A stretch of 64,000 bases of DNA from an uncultured Pelagibacteraceae bacterium (GTDB lineage Bacteria; Pseudomonadota; Alphaproteobacteria; Pelagibacterales; Pelagibacteraceae): NCBI GenBank assembly GCA_902585365.1, contig CACIDF010000005.1, positions 1-64,000 of the forward strand. The letters are read 5' to 3'. A model generated the notes under the pieces. It ran no database searches. It was not told the origin of the DNA and was given only the letters and a program-made list of their open reading frames with translations. A program made the position numbers and the translations under genes. The first letter of the stretch is position 1. The number at the start of each line of letters is the position of its first letter. Positions 8,376 to 17,325 of the stretch are shown here, piece after piece.

Positions 8376-9727
8376 TAATTTAAATCCTTTACACCAAGAT
8401 CTTTTAACTTTCTATGTAAAGCAGAACGCTCCATTCCCACAAATTTAGCTGTTTTTGAGACATTACCTCCAAATTTTTTAAGTTGAGTAGTTAAATAATC
8501 TTTTTCAAAATTTTCTCTCGCTTCTTTAAGAGGTACAGAAAAATTACTTTCGCTATAAACTTCGTCTTCCTCCTGCTTAATTGACTCCTTTATTATTGCA
8601 GATATTTTATCATTATTATTATTTGCTAAAATAGCAACACGCTCGATTAAATTTCTTAATTCCCTAACATTTCCTGGCCAAGTGTGATTAATAAGATATG
8701 AATTATCTCCTCTAATATTCAATTTTTTTAAGTTATAAGAACTGGATATTTTATTTGAAAAATAATCTACTAATAGAGGAATATCCTCTACTCTTTTAGA
8801 TAAAGGTTCAATTATTATTTGAAATACATTTAGTCTATAGAATAAATCTTCATGAAAATTTCCAAGTTTTATTTCGTTAATTATGTTTTTACTCGATGTG
8901 CAAATTATTCGCACATCAACTTTTACATCATGGTTACCATTTATTCTTTTAAATTTTTGATCTGTCAAAACTCTAAGAATTTTCGACTGGGTTTCTAATG
9001 GAATTTCAGAAATTTCATCAATTAATAAAGTTCCACCAGTTGCTTTTTCTAATGAACCATAAGAAATCGATCCATTGTCTTTTTCTTCACCAAATAATTC
9101 GGATTCGTATTTTTTTACATCAAGTAGCGCGCCATTTAAGATTACAAAAGGATATTTATTTCTCTTAGATAATTTATGAATTTTTCTTGCTACTAATTCC
9201 TTTCCTGATCCCGTTGGACCAAGGATAAAGACTCTACTGTCTGAGTTTGATAGCTTTTCAATTTGTTCCTTTATTTTTAAAATATTTGAACTATTTCCGA
9301 TTAATTCAAATGAATGAAATAACTTCGTTTCAAGCTCTTTATTCTGATTTTTTAAGTTAAAGTTTTCTACTGCCCGGTTAACAAAATTCATTAGTCTGTC
9401 CTGGTCAAAAGGTTTTTCTATAAATTCAAAAGCACCGTTTTTTAAAGATTTAATAGCCATTTCAATATTAGCGTGTCCGGAAATTATAATTACGGGAATA
9501 TCTTTATTTTTTTTTTTAATATGAGAAAGAAGTTCGATACCATCATTATCACCCTTATCAAGCTTTACATCAATTATTGCTACATCTGGTAATTTTTTAT
9601 CTATTTCTTTAAGAGCTTGATTGTAATTTGCTGCAACTCTAGTTTTATATCCAGTCTCATTTATTAAATCTCTGATAATATTTCTAATATCAGGATTGTC
9701 ATCGATAATTAATATTTCAGCTGACAT
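8375..9727 (-). CDS. ntrX: NtrX response regulator (AAA+ domain without GAFTGA motif)
   Basis: This 450-residue response regulator has three domains. The receiver (1-120) has acidic D9/D10, phospho-acceptor D53 in IIDVKL and the conserved Lys in EKPFD. The AAA+ domain (about 140-370) has Walker A GPTGSGKE and Walker B GGTLLIDEI. The Fis-type HTH at the C-terminus includes NVSKTAKFVGMERSALHRKL. Where sigma-54 activators carry GAFTGA after ELFG-EK, this protein reads ELFGEEKDNGSISYGS, so the sigma-54 contact loop is absent. It probably regulates conventional promoters or represses. It overlaps ntrY by 11 nt and trkA by 1 nt. Targets are unknown here; family roles include nitrogen, redox and envelope control. 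Confidence 0.95.
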   Translation of the reverse strand: MSAEILIIDDNPDIRNIIRDLINETGYKTRVAANYNQALKEIDKKLPDVAIIDVKLDKGDNDGIELLSHIKKKNKDIPVIIISGHANIEMAIKSLKNGAFEFIEKPFDQDRLMNFVNRAVENFNLKNQNKELETKLFHSFELIGNSSNILKIKEQIEKLSNSDSRVFILGPTGSGKELVARKIHKLSKRNKYPFVILNGALLDVKKYESELFGEEKDNGSISYGSLEKATGGTLLIDEISEIPLETQSKILRVLTDQKFKRINGNHDVKVDVRIICTSSKNIINEIKLGNFHEDLFYRLNVFQIIIEPLSKRVEDIPLLVDYFSNKISSSYNLKKLNIRGDNSYLINHTWPGNVRELRNLIERVAILANNNNDKISAIIKESIKQEEDEVYSESNFSVPLKEARENFEKDYLTTQLKKFGGNVSKTAKFVGMERSALHRKLKDLGVKDLN

Positions 9728-11501
9728 TTATTTTTGGAAAAATTATTTTAATTTTTGCACCTTTATTGTAGTTTAAAAATTCAATAGTACCATTATGATC
9801 ATTTATTATTTTTACAACTATTGACAAACCAAGACCACTGCCATTTTTTTTTGTAGTAAAATATGGTTTAGATATTTCCGGTAAATTTGTAATATTAAAT
9901 CCAGTACCATTATCAATAATTAAGATTTCTATATAATCATTAATTTGACCAATTTCTATAATGATTTTTTTAATAAATTCATTGTTTTTTTGATATTTTT
10001 CATTCAAACTTTCTATGGAATTTTTAATTAAATTAACAAAGACACGACTGATTTGCTCTCTATCTGCCTTAATTAAAATATTATCATCACAATTGAATTC
10101 TATTTGAATAGTATCATCATTTATTTTCATTAGTTTTAAACAATCCTCAACAATCTTTTTTAAATTAGTTTTTTTAAAAATTGGTTTAGGCATTCTTGCA
10201 AAATCTGAAAATTCATTTACTAACTTTTCAATCAATTTTACTTGTTTGTTAATAGTTTTGACTTTTTCATTAAAAGATATTTTATTATTTGCATCTAAAA
10301 AATCTGAATATTTATTCTTCAAACTGTCAATTATTAATTGAATTGGTGTTAAAGGATTTTTTATTTCATGTGCAATTTTTCTTGCAACATTTTCCCATGC
10401 ATCGTGTCTTTCATTTGCTAATAATTTATTTTGCTGAGTTTTTAGTCTATCAATCATTAAATTAAAGTTTTTGTTTAGTTTTTCTAATTCTTTATCAGTT
10501 TTAATTTCTGGAACTTTTGAATTTAAATTGCCTTTACCAATACTGTTTGATGCAGAAATAAGATTATTAATTGATACAAAAAATCTTGATGAAAAACGTA
10601 TTGCTATTGAAATAGATAAAAACAACAACAGTGTAACCACGATCATATAAATTATTGCAAATGAAATTTTAATTCCTGTTCTTTTTTCCTGAACTGTATA
10701 ATAAAAACTAATAGCATCTTTTGACTCAGTAAGATACCTTGATATTTTTGGATCTAAAAATTTTACAACATATACAAATGTGTTGTCATAATTTGTCAAT
10801 CTCATTAGTGCAGCAGAAGTATTTTCATAAGCATTAAGTATTTTTAATGGCCTATCGTCATTCTGAACCATTTTAAGTGCTTCTTTAGATGGAGGTTGGT
10901 ATAAATTTTTTCTTATATAATTAGATAAAATTAATTTACCTTCACTATTAACTAGAAATATCCCATCTAGATCTCTAATGATTTTTTGTGTATTCAAAAA
11001 ATTAGTGAATTGTTTTTTATTGTTTTCAAAAATATTAATATTTTTATTTAAATCAAAAGCCACCAAGACTATATCTGACTCAATTTTATTTCTTACATCG
11101 ATAACGTAGTTTTGAGCGATACGATAAGAGTTGTCTACTGCTGTTGTGATCTTTTTATCAAAATATTTTTCTACTGCAAAAGAAAATAAGAAAAGAGAGA
11201 AGGCTGATATAAGTATAGACGGTATAAGTGTGAATAATGAAAAAAAGGCAATATACTTTCTGTTGGCTTTAGATCCCTCTACGACTATTTCACTTTTTAT
11301 TGAATTTTTGACTTCTAGAAAAATAAATAAAAAAAATATTATTAATAAAACAATATTAGACAATAAAAGATATTGTAAATTCTCATCATTAAGTTTAATG
11401 AAACTTTTATCTAAAAAAGTTAAAAAGGTTATAAAACCTAATAATAATGTGATAAAAAAAATTACAACTATAAATAAGTTTTTTTTAATGAAATTTAGCA
11501 T
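9717..11501 (-). CDS. ntrY: NtrY sensor histidine kinase, PAS-less form
   Basis: This membrane histidine kinase of about 594 residues is the partner of NtrX. Two N-terminal membrane helices and a third near residues 85-115 precede an extracytoplasmic region to about 270. Then come a membrane helix near 280-305, a HAMP segment, and a DHp helix with the phospho-acceptor His in ARKIAHEIKNPLTP (about residue 378). The HATPase domain has NLIKNSIESL (N box), IIDNGTGF and GSGLGLSIV. The PAS domain usually found between HAMP and DHp is missing. I chose the ATG at 11501 over a TTG 9 nt upstream. It is divergent from ispDF with only 30 nt between the two starts. Confidence 0.94.
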   Translation of the reverse strand: MLNFIKKNLFIVVIFFITLLLGFITFLTFLDKSFIKLNDENLQYLLLSNIVLLIIFFLFIFLEVKNSIKSEIVVEGSKANRKYIAFFSLFTLIPSILISAFSLFLFSFAVEKYFDKKITTAVDNSYRIAQNYVIDVRNKIESDIVLVAFDLNKNINIFENNKKQFTNFLNTQKIIRDLDGIFLVNSEGKLILSNYIRKNLYQPPSKEALKMVQNDDRPLKILNAYENTSAALMRLTNYDNTFVYVVKFLDPKISRYLTESKDAISFYYTVQEKRTGIKISFAIIYMIVVTLLLFLSISIAIRFSSRFFVSINNLISASNSIGKGNLNSKVPEIKTDKELEKLNKNFNLMIDRLKTQQNKLLANERHDAWENVARKIAHEIKNPLTPIQLIIDSLKNKYSDFLDANNKISFNEKVKTINKQVKLIEKLVNEFSDFARMPKPIFKKTNLKKIVEDCLKLMKINDDTIQIEFNCDDNILIKADREQISRVFVNLIKNSIESLNEKYQKNNEFIKKIIIEIGQINDYIEILIIDNGTGFNITNLPEISKPYFTTKKNGSGLGLSIVVKIINDHNGTIEFLNYNKGAKIKIIFPKINVS

Positions 11502-11531
11502 TATGTTCAAAATAAAAATTCATAAAATTAA

Positions 11532-12647
11532 ATGAATAACTGTTTTATAATATTAGCTGCTGGAAAAAGTAATAGATTTAAATCTAAAACCCCAAAACCG
11601 TTTATTCAATATAATGGTGATATACTAATTAAACATTCTATAAATAAGGCAATTTTATCGAAAAAATTCTCAAAAATAGTGGTTGCCGTTAATAAAAAAC
11701 ACAAAAAATACCTCAAAAAAATAAAATTAAATAAAGTACAATTCGTTAATGGAGGTAAAACTAGAGCTGATTCTGCAAGAAATTGTCTTAATTATGTAAA
11801 AAAATATAAACCAAAATATGTATTTATCCATGATGCTGCAAGACCAAATTTTTCAGTAAATTTAATAATTAAATTATTAAAAGCTTTAAAATTTAATGAT
11901 GGAGCTATTCCTGTCATTCAAAGTATTGACACTCCAAAACTAAAAAATAATACAAAGATACATAACCTAAACAGAAAAAAAATTTTTTTTTCTCAAACGC
12001 CCCAGGCATTTAGATACAAAGTTCTTATGGAATTTCAAAATAAAGTAGATGAAGAAACTACGGATGATTCGAGTCTTTTAATCAACGCAAATAAAAAAAT
12101 TAAATTAATTAAAGGTGAAGAGACAAATAATAAAATAACTACTTTAGAAGACACAACAGAAAACAAAGTATTTTATGGGATTGGTTTTGATGTGCATAGA
12201 TTAGTTCCAGGAAGAAAAATGTATCTTGGTGGAATTAAAGTTAAATCAAAATTAGGTACATTGGGCCACTCAGATGGCGATCCTATTCTTCATGCTATAA
12301 CAGATGCAATTCTAGGTGCATGCAGGATGGGAGACATAGGAGAAAGATTCTCAGATAAAAGTAAGAAATATAAAGATATAAGATCCAGTATATTATTAAA
12401 TAAAGTCATAAAAGATATTAAATCAAAAAATTTTGATATAAATAATATTGATATAAATGTTATTACTCAAACACCTAAACTGAAAAAACTTAAAAAAAAA
12501 ATAATTTTATCAATCTCTAAATTATGTAAGATTAATAAGAATAAGATAAATTTAAAAGGGAAAACTGCTGAAAAACTCGGTGTTATAGGTAAAGAAAAAG
12601 CAATTGCCTGTGAAGTAATCACATCAATAAAAAAAAATTATGATTAA
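11532..12647 (+). CDS. ispDF: Bifunctional IspD/IspF, MEP isoprenoid pathway
   Basis: This 371-residue fusion carries two non-consecutive steps of the MEP pathway. The N-terminal IspD part (1 to about 210) makes CDP-methylerythritol; it shows ILAAGKSNRFKSKTPKPF and VFIHDAARPN. The C-terminal IspF part (from about 216) forms the cyclodiphosphate; it shows GIGFDVHRLVPGRKMYLGG with metal ligands Asp and His, LGHSDGDPILHAITDA and MGDIGERFSD. The fused form is common in alphaproteobacteria. It is first of ispDF-pgpA-cinA and overlaps pgpA by 8 nt. It feeds IPP toward UppS (at 36229) and ubiquinone, and shares the pathway with Dxr (at 34413). Confidence 0.96.
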   Translation: MNNCFIILAAGKSNRFKSKTPKPFIQYNGDILIKHSINKAILSKKFSKIVVAVNKKHKKYLKKIKLNKVQFVNGGKTRADSARNCLNYVKKYKPKYVFIHDAARPNFSVNLIIKLLKALKFNDGAIPVIQSIDTPKLKNNTKIHNLNRKKIFFSQTPQAFRYKVLMEFQNKVDEETTDDSSLLINANKKIKLIKGEETNNKITTLEDTTENKVFYGIGFDVHRLVPGRKMYLGGIKVKSKLGTLGHSDGDPILHAITDAILGACRMGDIGERFSDKSKKYKDIRSSILLNKVIKDIKSKNFDINNIDINVITQTPKLKKLKKKIILSISKLCKINKNKINLKGKTAEKLGVIGKEKAIACEVITSIKKNYD

Positions 12648-13140
12648 AAAATCAGGCAAATTAATTTTAACTATGTTTAATATAGGTAAGTTAGGAAAGT
12701 TCCCAGGAACTATTGCCTCAGCTATTACCTCATTTCTTTATATATTTTTTTTTTATTTTAAAGTTCACTATTTGACTTTATTTTTAATTTTTTTACTTCT
12801 TTTGTTAGTGTCTATTTATTTTATAAATCTTTTAAAGGATGAATTTGAAGAAATAGACTCGAAAGAAATTGTAATTGATGAATATTTAGGTCAATCTATA
12901 CCAATATTATTTTTTTATGTAATTTTATTTGAAGCATCAGTATCAATAAATTTTTTTATGATAATAGTATTGATTTCATTCATTGGTTTTAGGTTTTTTG
13001 ATATTTTTAAACCCTATCCTATAAGTTATATAGACGATAATTATAAAAATGGTTTTGGTGTTGTATTTGATGATATTGTAGCAGGAATTTTTACGACCAT
13101 TGTATTGCATATATTTATTATTATTTATGATAAATTCTAA
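12640..13140 (+). CDS. pgpA: Phosphatidylglycerophosphatase A
   Basis: This 166-residue inner-membrane phosphatase removes the terminal phosphate of phosphatidylglycerophosphate to give phosphatidylglycerol. PgpA family marks are GKLGKFPGTIAS near the start, the acidic DEYLGQSIP motif in the middle and RFFDIFKPYPISYIDD followed by GFGVVFDDIVAG near the end, with hydrophobic helices between. Length is normal. It overlaps ispDF by 8 nt and cinA by 14 nt, suggesting coupled translation. Confidence 0.94.
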   Translation: MIKKSGKLILTMFNIGKLGKFPGTIASAITSFLYIFFFYFKVHYLTLFLIFLLLLLVSIYFINLLKDEFEEIDSKEIVIDEYLGQSIPILFFYVILFEASVSINFFMIIVLISFIGFRFFDIFKPYPISYIDDNYKNGFGVVFDDIVAGIFTTIVLHIFIIIYDKF

Positions 13141-13597
13141 AAAATTAATAAATTTATTAAAAAAAAAGAAACTTAAGATTAGTTTTGCTGAGTCTTGTAC
13201 AGGTGGGCTAATGTCAAGTGTTATTACATCTAACAGTGGTTCATCAAAAGTTTTTGATTTGGGACTTGTGACTTACTCAAATCAAGCTAAGCAAAAAATA
13301 CTTAAAGTCCCAAATAAAGTTATAAAAAAATATGGTGCGGTTAGCGTTCAATGTTGTTTATCTATGGTAAATAATTTAAGCAAAATTAGTAATAGTCATA
13401 TAAACATTTCTATAACAGGTATTGCAGGACCAAAAGGTGGTACAAGAAAAAAGCCTGTTGGATTGGTTTTTATTGGATTAAAATTTAAAAAGAAAATATT
13501 TGTAAATAAGTATTTATTTAAAAATAAATCGAGAATAAATTTTCAAAAAATAACTGTTAATAATGTTATAAAAACAGTTTTATCTGTTGTTAAATAA
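13127..13597 (+). CDS. cinA: CinA C-terminal domain protein (nicotinamide-nucleotide amidase type)
   Basis: This protein of about 156 residues consists of a lone CinA C-terminal domain, the PncC-type amidase that hydrolyses nicotinamide mononucleotide to NaMN and ammonia in pyridine nucleotide recycling. Key marks are FAESCTGGLMSSVIT with the catalytic Ser region, GLVTYSNQAK and SITGIAGPKGG followed by KPVGLVFIGL. The ATG at 13127 is chosen because it starts the conserved domain; an earlier start would extend further into pgpA. Its 3' end overlaps the convergent ratA gene by 18 nt. Amidase activity is inferred from the family. Confidence 0.9.
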   Translation: MINSKKLINLLKKKKLKISFAESCTGGLMSSVITSNSGSSKVFDLGLVTYSNQAKQKILKVPNKVIKKYGAVSVQCCLSMVNNLSKISNSHINISITGIAGPKGGTRKKPVGLVFIGLKFKKKIFVNKYLFKNKSRINFQKITVNNVIKTVLSVVK

Positions 13598-14029
13598 CTC
13601 TTCTGCTCTTTTTTGAAAAGCATCGGCTATTTTATCGAGGCCGTACTTAAAAGATTTGGACATCAAAATATTAAGAAATTTATTTTTTAATTCAAAATCA
13701 ACATCAAATGAAACTTCAGTTAATTTACCTGTTTTTTTAAATTGCCATTTATTATCAAGATATTTTAGAGGACCATCTATATTTTTAACAAGTATAATAT
13801 CATCTTTTTTAATATACTTTACATCACTTTTATAAGTATCCTTAAATGGTCCTTTGCCAATTGTTAAGTCTGCTATAATTAATTGATTGTCATTATCCAG
13901 ATTTTTTTCATAAATTTTTGCATTTAAACAATAAGGGATAAATTTTGGATAATCTTCAATATTTAAGACAAGATTAATTAAATCTTCTTTTGAACAATTA
14001 ATGGTTCTCTTTACTGATGCTTTTGGCAT
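13580..14029 (-). CDS. ratA: RatA/COQ10-type START-domain protein
   Basis: This 149-residue protein is made of a single polyketide cyclase/START-like domain of the RatA/Coq10 group. Recognisable parts are the opening [18 protein letters not shown], the turn [15 protein letters not shown] and [16 protein letters not shown]. Mitochondrial Coq10 binds ubiquinone and supports respiration; E. coli RatA was described as a ribosome-associated toxin. In alphaproteobacteria the gene sits next to lipA, as here, and a ubiquinone-chaperone role is the more likely reading. Its start lies inside lipA (32-nt overlap), and its 3' end overlaps the convergent cinA by 18 nt. There is no antitoxin gene beside it. 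Confidence 0.85.
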   Translation of the reverse strand: MPKASVKRTINCSKEDLINLVLNIEDYPKFIPYCLNAKIYEKNLDNDNQLIIADLTIGKGPFKDTYKSDVKYIKKDDIILVKNIDGPLKYLDNKWQFKKTGKLTEVSFDVDFELKNKFLNILMSKSFKYGLDKIADAFQKRAEELFNNR

Positions 14030-14948
14030 TAATTAGTTTTCTATTTTTCTTTAAAAGAGCAAAATCTTCATCAGCATGATATGAAGATCTGGTTAATGGT
14101 GATGATGAAACTAATAAAAATCCTTTAGCTTTGGCAATGGTCTCCAAGTCTTTAAATTCAATTGGATCATAATATCTTTGCAAAGGAAAATGTTTTACTG
14201 ATGGTTGTAAATATTGACCAACAGTTAAAAAATCAACTTTAGCAGATCTCAAGTCATCCATGACTTGAATAATTTCGTCTTTGGTTTCACCCATACCAAC
14301 CATAATTCCAGATTTTGTAAATATATTTTCATCAACTATTTTTGCATTTTTTAGTAAGTCAAGTGATGCGAAATATCTAGAACCAGGTCTAACTTTTAAA
14401 TATAAACTTGGGACAGTTTCGATATTATGGTTGAATACATCTGGTTTTGCATCTAAAACTTTTTTATAAGCTTCACCTTTTCTAAGAAAATCAGGGGTTA
14501 AGACTTCAATAGTTGTATTAGGATTTTCTTTTCTTGTTTCTATAATGGTTTCATAAAAATGATTTGATCCTCCATCATCTAAATCATCTCTATCGACTGA
14601 AGTTATAACAACATGTTTCAAATTAAGTTTTTTAACAGCTAGAGATATTTTTTTTGGTTCCAAAGGATCTAGTTTATTCGGCCTTCCTGTTTTTACATCA
14701 CAAAACGCACAAGCTCTTGTGCAAGTGTCTCCCATAATCATAAATGTTGCGTGCCTTTTGCTCCAGCATTCAGTAATATTTGGGCAATTGGCTTCTTGGC
14801 AGACTGTGACTAGGTTGTTTTGATTTACAACTCTTTTTGTTAAGAAAAATTCGCGGCTATTGGTAAGTTTTGATCTAATCCATTCAGGTTTTTTTTTAAT
14901 TGGATTAATAGGGTTTCTTTGTTTTTCAGGATGTCTAAATTTACTCAT
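13998..14948 (-). CDS. lipA: Lipoyl synthase
   Basis: This 316-residue radical SAM enzyme inserts two sulfurs into octanoyl-protein to make lipoate for 2-oxoacid dehydrogenases and glycine cleavage. Both iron-sulfur sites are visible: the auxiliary cluster cysteines in [13 protein letters not shown] and the radical SAM CxxxCxxC in CTRACAFC. The C-terminal Ser ligand motif RSSYHADE is present, and [11 protein letters not shown] is a family signature. It overlaps ftsB by 8 nt upstream and ratA by 32 nt downstream. In related genomes pdhABC and lpd usually lie between ftsB and lipA; here they do not. Confidence 0.97.
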   Translation of the reverse strand: MSKFRHPEKQRNPINPIKKKPEWIRSKLTNSREFFLTKRVVNQNNLVTVCQEANCPNITECWSKRHATFMIMGDTCTRACAFCDVKTGRPNKLDPLEPKKISLAVKKLNLKHVVITSVDRDDLDDGGSNHFYETIIETRKENPNTTIEVLTPDFLRKGEAYKKVLDAKPDVFNHNIETVPSLYLKVRPGSRYFASLDLLKNAKIVDENIFTKSGIMVGMGETKDEIIQVMDDLRSAKVDFLTVGQYLQPSVKHFPLQRYYDPIEFKDLETIAKAKGFLLVSSSPLTRSSYHADEDFALLKKNRKLINAKSISKENH

Positions 14949-15237
14949 TTTTAATTATATAAACTGTTTCACCTTTTTTACCTAATAAAAATTTGTCACG
15001 TAACAAAATCTCAATATAATCAGTATCTAAATTATCACTTAAAAGAATATTTAATTTTTCTAATTCTTCAATTTCTTGTCTAATTAATTTTTCTTCATTT
15101 TTAAGGTTAGTTAAATAATTTTTTTTTTCAAAATATGAAAATAAACCTCTATTTCCACCAAGAAGATTTAAAATGAAGTATAAAATTAATAAAATAGGAA
15201 TAATAAATAGAATTTTGTCTTTAATCTTTTTTATCAT
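14941..15237 (-). CDS. ftsB: FtsB/DivIC-family septum formation protein
   Basis: This 98-residue bitopic membrane protein has a short cytoplasmic basic start, one membrane helix (about residues 9-28) and a coiled coil (about 40-70, with [19 protein letters not shown]). A C-terminal segment with [20 protein letters not shown] is the FtsB/DivIC consensus. It links divisome subunits FtsQ and FtsL at the septum. Its position directly after eno (4-nt overlap) is a conserved gene pair. The later overlap with lipA (8 nt) is peculiar to this streamlined order. Confidence 0.9.
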   Translation of the reverse strand: MIKKIKDKILFIIPILLILYFILNLLGGNRGLFSYFEKKNYLTNLKNEEKLIRQEIEELEKLNILLSDNLDTDYIEILLRDKFLLGKKGETVYIIKNE

Positions 15238-16490
15238 TTTAATCTCACCATATTATTTTTACTAGTTATTTCTTGTTCTATTCTTAACAATTGATTGTAT
15301 TTTGCAACTCTTTCTGATCTGCATAAAGAGCCCGTTTTTATTTGTGATGAATTAGTTCCTACTGCTAAATCAGATATAAATGTATCTTCAGAATCACCAG
15401 ATCTATGAGAAATAATTGTTTGGTATCCAATTTTTTGTGCAAATTTAATTACTTCTAGTGTTTCCGTTACAGTGCCTATTTGATTAAGTTTTATTAAAAT
15501 TGAATTAGAAGATTGACTTATAAAACCTTTTTTTAATCTTTGTAAGTTTGTAACATACAGATCATCACCAACGATCTGAATGCCTTTTTCTCTTTTTGTT
15601 AATTCAGACCATGCTTTCCAATCATTTTCAGCAAAAGGATCCTCAATTGATTTTATTTTAAATTTCCTAATAATTTTCATATAGCCTTCTATAGATTTTC
15701 TTACAGAGGTATATTTATTTGAGTGTATTGAGTAATTACCATTTTTATATAATTCGTTAGCAGCAACGTCTAAACATATAGAAACATCCCTTCCATTGAC
15801 ATAACCTGACTTTTTAATTGACTTTATTATTAAATTTAAAGCATCTTCGTTTTTATTAATCATTGGTGCAAATCCACCTTCGTCGCCTACAGCTGTAGAA
15901 TGTTTTTCATCTTTAATTAATTTTTTGAGATTTTGAATTACCAAAAAACAGATATTCATAGCTTCAGAAAAAGTTTTCGCCTTATCTGGTCTAATCATAA
16001 ATTCTTGAATTCTGAGACCATTATTAGCATGAGCACCACCATTAATTATATTCATTAATGGAAACGGTAGTTTAAAATTTTTTTTTATGAAAAAATTTTT
16101 ATATAAAGGAATATTTTTGATTTTTGCTGATAATTTTTTAACAGCCATAGATACTGAAAGTATAGAGTTTGCACCCAGCTTGGTTTTTTGTTTTGTGCCA
16201 TCTAATTTTATTAATATTGAATCTATTAGTTCTTGATTGTGAATGTTTTTTTTCAAAATTTTTTTTGAAATTATTTTATTAACAAAATAAACAGCTTTAA
16301 AAACACTTTTTCCTAAATATTTTTTATTTTTTTTATCCCTTTTTTCATATGCTTCATAAGTTCCAGTTGATGCACCAGATGGACATATTGCTTTGGAAGA
16401 AATATTTCTACAAAAAACTTCAGTCTCAATTGTTGGAAATCCACGGCTATCGAAAACTTGTCTTGCTACAACTTTCGTGATTTTAGCCAT
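15234..16490 (-). CDS. eno: Enolase
   Basis: This 418-residue enzyme interconverts 2-phosphoglycerate and phosphoenolpyruvate in glycolysis and gluconeogenesis. Visible marks are VFDSRGFPTIETEV near the start, CPSGASTGTYEA (loop 1), NIINGGAHANNGLRIQEFMI, VGDEGGFAPM, SIEDPFAENDW, and the signature ILIKLNQIGTVTETLEV followed by SHRSGDSEDTFISDLAVG, which carry the metal ligands and catalytic Lys. It follows kdsA with a 10-nt gap; PEP produced here is also a substrate of KdsA. Confidence 0.97.
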   Translation of the reverse strand: MAKITKVVARQVFDSRGFPTIETEVFCRNISSKAICPSGASTGTYEAYEKRDKKNKKYLGKSVFKAVYFVNKIISKKILKKNIHNQELIDSILIKLDGTKQKTKLGANSILSVSMAVKKLSAKIKNIPLYKNFFIKKNFKLPFPLMNIINGGAHANNGLRIQEFMIRPDKAKTFSEAMNICFLVIQNLKKLIKDEKHSTAVGDEGGFAPMINKNEDALNLIIKSIKKSGYVNGRDVSICLDVAANELYKNGNYSIHSNKYTSVRKSIEGYMKIIRKFKIKSIEDPFAENDWKAWSELTKREKGIQIVGDDLYVTNLQRLKKGFISQSSNSILIKLNQIGTVTETLEVIKFAQKIGYQTIISHRSGDSEDTFISDLAVGTNSSQIKTGSLCRSERVAKYNQLLRIEQEITSKNNMVRLK

Positions 16491-16500
16491 AATTTATTTT

Positions 16501-17325
16501 TTAATTTTTTATCAGTTTATCTATTTGAACTAATTTATCTAATAAAGTATCTAACTCATTTAGAGGAATCATATTTGGTCCATCTGAGGGAGCGTTATCT
16601 GGATCTTGATGTGTCTCTATAAACACAGCAGCAACTCCTACTGCAACCGCAGCTCTTGATAAATGCGAAACAAACTCTCGTTCACCACCGCTTTTATTTC
16701 CTAATCCACCAGGTTGTTGAACTGAATGAGTTGCATCAAAAACTATAGGATAACCTAGTTTTGACATTATAGGCAAAGATCTCATATCTGACACCAAAGT
16801 GTTATAGCCAAAGCTTGCTCCTCTTTCGGTTATTAAAATATTGTTATTACCAGAGTCAGAAATTTTTTTCGTAACATTATTCATATCCCATGGAGCTAAA
16901 AATTGTCCTTTTTTAACATTAATAATTTTTTTTGTTTTGGCTGCAGCAACTAGTAAATCGGTTTGTCTGCATAAAAAAGCTGGAATTTGAATTATATCAA
17001 CATGTTTAGCCACAGCTGAACATTGATCTACACTATGAACATCTGTTAAAATTGGTACTCCTAAATTTTTTTTTATTTTATCAAAAACTGGTAAAGAGTT
17101 TTCTAAACCTGCGCCTCTTTTTCCTTTTAAACTTGTCCTATTAGCCTTATCAAAAGAAGTTTTATAAACAAATCCTAAATTGTGTTTTTTCGCGATCTCC
17201 CCTATTTTGCCTGCCATATCCAACGCGTGTTGCTCAGTTTCTAATTGGCATGGACCTGCAATAAGACAAATTTGTTTGTCGTTAGATATTTGAATATTGT
17301 TGCAATTAATTGTTAGATTTTTCAT
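16501..17325 (-). CDS. kdsA: 3-deoxy-D-manno-octulosonate 8-phosphate synthase
   Basis: This 274-residue aldolase condenses arabinose 5-phosphate with phosphoenolpyruvate to give KDO-8-phosphate for the lipopolysaccharide core. KdsA marks include LIAGPCQLETEQHALDMA, YKTSFDKANRTS, PILTDVHSVDQC, QIPAFLCRQTDLL, VKKGQFLAPWDM and FDATHSVQQPGG. The ATG at 17325 is preferred over a GTG 18 nt upstream; either way it overlaps the 3' end of pyrG (20 nt). Its presence, with the lpx genes at 27-31 kb, shows that LPS with KDO is made. Confidence 0.96.
   Translation of the reverse strand: MKNLTINCNNIQISNDKQICLIAGPCQLETEQHALDMAGKIGEIAKKHNLGFVYKTSFDKANRTSLKGKRGAGLENSLPVFDKIKKNLGVPILTDVHSVDQCSAVAKHVDIIQIPAFLCRQTDLLVAAAKTKKIINVKKGQFLAPWDMNNVTKKISDSGNNNILITERGASFGYNTLVSDMRSLPIMSKLGYPIVFDATHSVQQPGGLGNKSGGEREFVSHLSRAAVAVGVAAVFIETHQDPDNAPSDGPNMIPLNELDTLLDKLVQIDKLIKN

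Noticed and set aside
11131-11535. 134-codon open frame on the plus strand ending near the ispDF start
   Set aside because: Antisense to the NtrY membrane region; lysine/isoleucine-rich shadow without a motif or ribosome site.
13580-14029. ratA as part of a toxin-antitoxin module
   Set aside because: The domain is shared with Coq10-type ubiquinone proteins, the lipA neighbourhood fits respiration, and no partner gene (ratB or antitoxin) is adjacent.
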